Of a stretch of DNA of 64,000 bases, positions 58,994 through 64,000 are shown piece by piece. The stretch is from Berberis thunbergii (Eukaryota > Streptophyta > Magnoliopsida > Ranunculales > Berberidaceae). Below the pieces are notes generated by a model. That model was not told where the DNA came from, made no database searches, and was given only the letters and a program-made list of their open reading frames with translations. Numbering within the stretch: the first letter of the stretch is position 1; each line of letters begins with the position of its first letter. The stretch lies in the NCBI GenBank assembly GCA_003290165.1, contig QNQO01002050.1:1-64000 (forward strand). Direction: 5' to 3'. Position numbers and translations under genes: made by a program.

Positions 58994-59330
58994 ACGCCGA
59001 GCTGGCCACGGTTCTAAACCGTTGGTTGATTTGCCACGGCAAAAACCGTAGCTATATGTACCAACGACTTAAAACTGTGGGTAAAAAAACCTGACCACGG
59101 CTTAAAACCGTTGGTATATTTGGCACGGCTAAAACCCTTGGCTAATAGTAGCAACGGCTCCAGACCGTGGGCATTATTAGCAACGACTCAAAACCGTTGC
59201 AAACAAAAAACTTTAGCAACGGTTCTAAACCGTGGCTATATCTAGCAACGGCTCAAAACCGTTGAAAAAAAATTTAGCAACGGTTCTAAACCGTGGCAAG
59301 ATATAGCAACGGCTCAGAACCGTGGCTACA
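58994..59330. repeat. CACTA subterminal repeats
   Basis: Units of about 30 bp alternate versions of AACGGTTCTAAACCGTGG and AGCAACGGCTCAAAACCGTT. Each unit contains an inverted repeat (ACGGTT..AACCGT), so each is itself a small palindrome. Such arrays are transposase-binding regions in CACTA elements. Confidence 0.88.
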
Positions 59331-59700
59331 TGAAACACTGAAAAAAAATTTGGGCGGGCTATTTTGGCGCTCGACCTTCCCTCCACTCGACTTCCATCGA
59401 CAAAAACGAAGCTCCCCTCCACTCGACTTCCCTCGATTTCGTCTCCTTCCCTGCTCCCTCCCTCGACTCGACTTCCTTGCTCGTTCTCCTTCCCTGCTCC
59501 CTCCCTCGACTTCCCTCCTCCCCTCCTTCCCTGCTCCCTCGACTTCGCTGCTCCCTCGACTTCCCTACTCCTCTCTCGACTTCCTTCCTCTCCTCCTTCC
59601 CTGGTCTTCACTCCTTAGTACTCGACATCTTCAAAATCGATCAGCCACTGCACCGAACAGGTACTCTCTCTCTCTCCCTTTTATTTTTGATGAAATTAGG
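59331..59700 (+). promoter_or_regulatory. Putative CACTA leader: CT-rich tract with CTCGACTTCC repeats
   Basis: It directly follows the subterminal repeats. It holds at least eight copies of TCGACTTCC(C/T), TCCCTGCTCCCTC words and a CAG/GTACTCTC donor-like site at 59659. The ORFs on both strands here reflect simple sequence. It resembles the leader of the CACTA end at 52746 in position and composition. Confidence 0.5.
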
Positions 59701-61530
59701 GTTCGATGATTGTTTTTTTTATTTATGTCTGGAAGTAATAATAATAATATCTTTGGAAGTAAAAGATCAACAATGAGGGAAGATTCAAAATGTGAAATTA
59801 GATTTATAAACTCTATAAGAGAAAACACTTTAGTGTATGGTTAATTTAGGAAAATGATTGTCTGGCTTTCTACTTCAAAAAGGAGAGGACAACAAACTCT
59901 AAGAGTGTGGAGGCAAAAACCTATATAATAGCATGAAAATTTGAAGTTTCAGTGAGGCCTCCAACTTGCCCCTATGTAGATCAATCCCAAATTGGAACCT
60001 ATGGTTTTCCATGGTCAAGCTACCTGTTTTGCAATTATGTTTGTTCAAAATAATTCAAAATGTATTAATGATGAAAGTATTCAATGGTCAATTCCTTATG
60101 TTATTTTTAGCATTAATTAATATGCAAAATTTCTTTTGTTGTATTAATCGGCATGATCGCCTCAATGGTTTGGTTATTTTTATTTTATTTTTTTATCTTG
60201 AGCATGAAACTCGTACGTAGCTTTTGATGAGATTAGTCTTAAACTAGAATATGGATCATCGTCATCCAGCATGCAGTTCTTTACAAACTCATTGTTTCAA
60301 TAGCATCTGAAATTGAGTTTCAGTGGATCGTCATAAAACCCATATGCACTGAGGATAAAAGAAAAACAAAGGCTTAAAAATAGAAGAAAAAAATTTATAA
60401 ATTGAGAGTTGTTTATGTATTGCATGATTCATCTGGGAATCACAAGTTGCTAGACTACTTACAATTGCTAGCTGTAGATAAAATTTCAGATACTCAATTC
60501 AAATATTCTGATAGTTAGATTAAGTGTTACTAAAGCATGATTAATGTATAGTATGACTGAAAAATGAAATTAAAAGGGTAATTAATTCCGATATATGAAA
60601 ATAGAAGTATAATGTTTCCCTCTCAACTCAAATTCGTTCGTTCATGACAACCACATGAATCAACTACCAACCCTAAATTATGCCCCCGTCAAGAAAGAAA
60701 AATAGAGAAGTAGAGTGAGTTTTCTTGTAAATAGAAGTTCAAATTCCGATCAAAACACAACCTTGTTGTCTGCCCCCTTCATGGAAGAATTTTTTTACTC
60801 CCAAACATAATCTAAAAAGCCGAGGTATGATTATTTTGTTTGATTTATTTCATAGTTTTAACTTTGTCGATTTTCTTCCCATTCTGAATTTTGATATAGC
60901 TAGCGTCTTTGGCTTTTAAATTTGTTTTGTACAACATATGATAACCCTTCCTTACATCAAACTAACTACTATAGAGTATGGTGTCACAATAATCTTCATT
61001 TATTTATGTTGTTCGCAACAAGCATCTAATTAGTATGAGCTTCATCTTGTTCCCAGTTTGTTTTTGCTGAATGGGATCTAAAATGAAACTGCCAATGAAT
61101 GTGTCATTTCTAAAACATGTGAGTTGATCAAATAAAATGCTCTCCTTGGTTCACATTGTTGTAGATTATGTGTGTCAGATCCTGAGCTCACCAATGTTAA
61201 TGCCTTTATTAGTCATTTTTCTATATCCTTGTGTTAAAAATATTAAAAATGCTTACAGTGCCTCCTGTTAACTTAGGCATAGGGAGAGATGTTATAGCTA
61301 GTAAAGAAAAAGTACAGGGTTCACCCATTTCATAGTGTCTGACTAACATGCTGAATATAGATATTCTTTTTGGGGGTGCATGTATATGAGGTGGTAAAGC
61401 TCTGGATGATGAATTGCTACCATCTAAGATATTATGCACTATTTGCTTGACTACATTTTATTAATTGCATTCTCCGTAATGCTTTATGTTGGTCATAGTT
61501 CATTATTACTGATAAAATTCTATTTCTCTA
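59701..61530. other. Non-coding interior, nothing recognised
   Basis: About 1.8 kb of AT-rich sequence without a recognised exon, element end or tandem repeat. Confidence 0.5.
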
Positions 61531-61534
61531 TTCA

Positions 61535-61592
61535 GCTTCCAAAGCCTAAACCCCCTACAAAGTGGGAGGATCGAGTTTGCTAAAAACAAAGG
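61535..61592 (+). pseudogene. Short RRS1-like exon fragment
   Basis: After an ATTCAG acceptor the sequence reads LPKPKPPTKWE, then after a small frame disturbance FAKNKG, and ends at a GTACGT donor. LPKPKPPTKWE.FAK.KG is characteristic of RRS1, the ribosome biogenesis regulator that brings 5S RNP proteins into pre-60S particles. Only this exon is seen, with a frameshift. It may be a captured fragment in the CACTA element. With so short a match the call is tentative. Confidence 0.5.
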
Positions 61593-62826
61593 TACGTGAC
61601 GTACATCACTTTTTTTTTTTTTTTTTTGTTGCTTACTTAAGAAGAGGGATACAGGGTAATGAATATAAGGAAAATGAGAAAAATAGGCAATGACCAAGGG
61701 TTTTGTTTCTTCACATATCTTGATGAGATTATTGATGATCTGGAATTTAAACTGGAAAATATAGTCTTCTACCCTGCTGAACTTTCAGTCGGTCAATCAT
61801 TAGTTTTAGGCTTGTAGAAATATATACAAGATCAATGGTCACACTGACAGCATTGGGCGTCATAAACTCTTTTCTACTACGTGAAAAGGGTCAAAAGTCC
61901 ATCCTGTATTTTTATTTATTTTTTGAGAATGAGCTTCAGTATTTGATTAATTGATTCAAAATCAAGGGAGAGATTAATAATTGAGTGAGACTGAGAACTT
62001 ACCTTCTTGGGATGTGTTTACCCAGTGTAGGTCTGTTTGTCTGAGTTCTGAAGCTGATATGGATTGGCACTGTTTGACTCAAGAATTTGTTTTGCTATTT
62101 GCTACAAATTGTCTTTCTGCTTGTATTATTTTTTTATACTAAATTTTTTCAAATTGAAGTTAACAGAAGAAAATACACATTGTCCAGTTGATAAGTTATA
62201 TATGTTTGAAGACAATTGAAGCTGCTAATAATATCTTCATTTTAACCATGAAAACCCAGCTTTCGGTTACTTCTGGATTCCATATATATCATCTATATTT
62301 CGATATGCTTGCAGTACAAATATTTCTCTGTCAGTCACCATGTATGTTAATTTAATGATCTCAATGTTTTCCTTAAATCACATGGGAAATGTGAAATATT
62401 TGATATTTGCATCCGAGTTGGTATGTCAATTTGTCTTTCTAATTTGATTTCTAGTTCTCTTCATTTGTGACTTTCCTGGTTGTGTACTCCAGTATTTATA
62501 TTATTTGCTTTTTGATGTTTGCCGAACAGTGTTCTAGGATATCCAATAGACTTGAGAAGGTTTTCAAACTAGAGTGAGTACCTTGAATTGTATATGTTAT
62601 AGATCAGAAAATAGACACCAGTCCCACTTACCCAATTTCAGTGGATGCCTTGCAAACAACACAATTCTAGACTAGCTGCAAAGACAACAACAGTCTTCAG
62701 CAAACTTCAACAATCTTTGTGGATCACATTGTATGATCAGAACTTTTTAAAGTTTTTGCGAAGAAAAAAGGTAGAAGAAAACAAACTGAAGAATTGACAT
62801 AACTAAATTCATTTAGTATACGTACT
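61593..62826. other. Non-coding interior, nothing recognised
   Basis: About 1.2 kb, AT-rich, with no supported feature. It ends at the poly-T that marks the LINE 3' end. Confidence 0.5.
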
Positions 62827-62894
62827 TTTTTTTTGAAAGGCAAGCGCGGGGTTTAAATGGGCTCCCCAGACCACTAAAAGACGATCCTTACAGG

Positions 62895-63350
62895 TTACAT
62901 TCGAATATACTTCCTACCTCTAGCATCATCAAACACAATCTTCTTGAGATCCTCCGCAAACGAGCTCGGAGTGATCTCTACATACTCAAGGTTGGGGGCT
63001 AGCTTAGCTAGTTTGTGTGCTAACTGATTTGTTTCTCTCATTATATGTGTTATCTTGCAGGCCTCAAATGCACTGATGGCATTCTTATGCACCTTGTGGT
63101 ATGTCTTGCTTCCCAAGGGGGTGCTCTAGTGGTCATCAAATAAATATAAACATTGTGTGACTTCATACATAATTCCACCCTCTATAGACCATATTGCTGC
63201 GCTAGCTTCATTCCAGACTCCCCCCTGCATTTCATGCAATATTACTGAACTGCCCTGCCTAGATCCCACTGCAGCTGCTATAACATGTCCTTAATGATCC
63301 CTAATAACTGCTCCATAGCTGCCCTGTTCCCCAGTTAAAGAGCCATCCGA
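62895..63350 (-). pseudogene. L1 RNase H-like domain, decayed
   Basis: On the minus strand, pieces in more than one frame read VIRDH.., GGVWNEASA.AIWSIEGG.., STPLGSKTYHKVHKN and ETNQLAHKLAKLAP, the usual order of the plant RVT_3 domain: early Asp/Glu segment, central helix, and the closing RxxNxxAHxLA motif. Stops interrupt it (for example before PLGSK). It degraded the RNA strand after reverse transcription when active. Confidence 0.75.
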
Positions 63351-63567
63351 GTTGATTTTGTACCAACCCAATTCAGGCTTACTCCATTCATGCAATGACC
63401 CTGTTTTGAAGAAAAATTCGACTGCTACTCTCCATTTCTCGAACAGCCATCTACTGTTTGCATTATCTTCTACTCATAAGTCCAGGACCGAAGCTCGCAA
63501 CCTAACAACTTCAATTATTTTGGTGATCAAATCAGCTGCAACCATATGTTTCGCTTGAAATCTGCGT

Positions 63568-63918
63568 CTATTCCACTGTCCAAACATGATATATCGTAGC
63601 AGTTAGTGTCAGCTTCTTGATCATTGAGTTTGGAGAGTTACCAGCAAAGTTATGTAGACACCACTCCCATTCATCATTCCAGTCCAATGGTTGATGATTA
63701 TACCAAATATAATGTAGGAGATACGACCATACAAACCGTGAGTACCAGCACTTAAAGAACATATGTTCTTCATTTTCAGAGTCATCACTACAGAGTATAC
63801 ACCTTGATCTTTCAATCTGCTTCCATTTCTTCATCTTATCCTGAGTCTTAAGAGCTCTGCTAAGTGCCAACCAAGCAATGAAACTTTTCCTAGCTATCCT
63901 GCCTTTAAACCATACCAA
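63568..63918 (-). pseudogene. L1 reverse-transcriptase C-terminal zinc-binding region
   Basis: An open frame of 116 codons continues upstream to the window edge in the same sense. Its conserved Cys-X2-Cys (CILC) and the His and Cys spaced after it (EEHMFFKC) form the zf-RVT motif. The frame closes at 63568 in a region where related elements continue into a linker and RNase H, so it is a relic of a longer ORF2. Confidence 0.85.
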
Positions 63919-64000
63919 TCTAGTCCATGGAATGCGATCATATCTCAGTCGAATTGCATGATAAGCACTCCAGCTAGTGAACTCACTATCCTGGCCACCT

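Larger units (their letters stand above)
58968..62826 (+). mobile_element. CACTA-type element, 5' end with subterminal repeats; 3' end not found
   Basis: CACTACACCAAAAGGCC at 58968 begins the element. About ten subterminal units follow to 59330, then a GGGCGGGC box and CT-rich leader to about 59650. Downstream sequence shows no transposase in this window. The right limit is set at the L1 LINE and is arbitrary: the element may continue beyond it or end earlier. Confidence 0.65.
62827..64000 (-). mobile_element. L1-type LINE, 3' end, truncated by the window
   Basis: A minus-strand element entering from the right edge. At 63918-63568 a zinc-binding RT-associated domain (zf-RVT) is visible: GRIARKSFIAWLALSRALKT, then CILCSDDSENEEHMFFKC and VWTVE. 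Next, through several stops, comes an RNase H-like (RVT_3) segment ending at 63116-62895 (ETNQLAHKLAKLAP near the end). A run of T at 62828-62836 is the poly(A) tail seen from the + strand. Plant L1 elements commonly carry this C-terminal RNase H. Stops in the RNase H part make it inactive. Confidence 0.88.

Noticed and set aside
59225..59776. Overlapping ORFs on both strands in the CT-rich CACTA leader.
   Set aside because: The low-complexity CTCGACTTCC repeats give open frames on both strands at once. No domain is present.

Overview
This is nuclear DNA of a flowering plant, most likely a dicot. The evidence is spliced, degenerate plant gene fragments (an ERD6-like sugar transporter, an LCB2-type serine palmitoyltransferase, a subgroup-4 R2R3-MYB, ALG2, an IQ-domain protein) set among plant-type transposons (Athila-like Ty3/gypsy, RTE and L1 LINEs, TRIM, hAT, PIF/Harbinger, CACTA). 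There is no bacterial operon structure, and I saw no tRNA or rRNA gene. I see no convincingly intact single-copy host gene. The window is transposon- and satellite-rich, heterochromatin-like sequence.

Layout. 1-9247: an Athila-like Ty3/gypsy element whose 5' LTR is cut by the window edge and interrupted by a 1465-bp hAT-like element (8-bp target duplication). Its interior keeps decayed gag and protease, then jumps in frame to the tail of integrase; reverse transcriptase, RNase H and most of integrase are missing. 10352-18190: a 2.2-kb tandem segmental duplication. Each copy carries the last exons of an ERD6-like transporter on the minus strand, and the second copy is split by an RTE-type LINE. 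19255-21313: the body of that pseudogene. 22484-34657: about 130 copies of an 87-bp satellite with a local higher-order repeat of about 692 bp, interrupted by a 710-bp hAT-like element (31442-32151). 34658-35209: a TRIM. 35590-39100: 126-bp tandem repeats and a broken 'gypsy-type transposon' (Transposase_28-like) gene. 40979-41331: a hAT MITE beside a decayed gypsy pol fragment.

42468-50560: an 8.1-kb PIF/Harbinger element with TTA target duplications, a transposase with all three catalytic acids, and an intact Myb/SANT-like second gene. Between these genes lie two host gene fragments: an LCB2 exon and the last exon of an R2R3-MYB repressor. It sits inside the remains of an older ALP1-like Harbinger element.

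52746-62826: two CACTA-type 5' ends in the same orientation. The first is followed by exon-intron fragments of ALG2, an IQ-domain protein and an unidentified coiled-coil gene, all on the + strand, which resembles a Pack-CACTA. The second has strong subterminal repeats and a short RRS1-like exon. 62827-64000: the 3' end of an L1-type LINE, cut by the window edge.

Main points of interest: the gene-capturing Harbinger, the multi-gene block behind the CACTA terminus, and the 87-bp satellite with its higher-order structure, hairpins and CpG-decay pattern. Family names come from reading translations and splice sites by eye; no database search was run.
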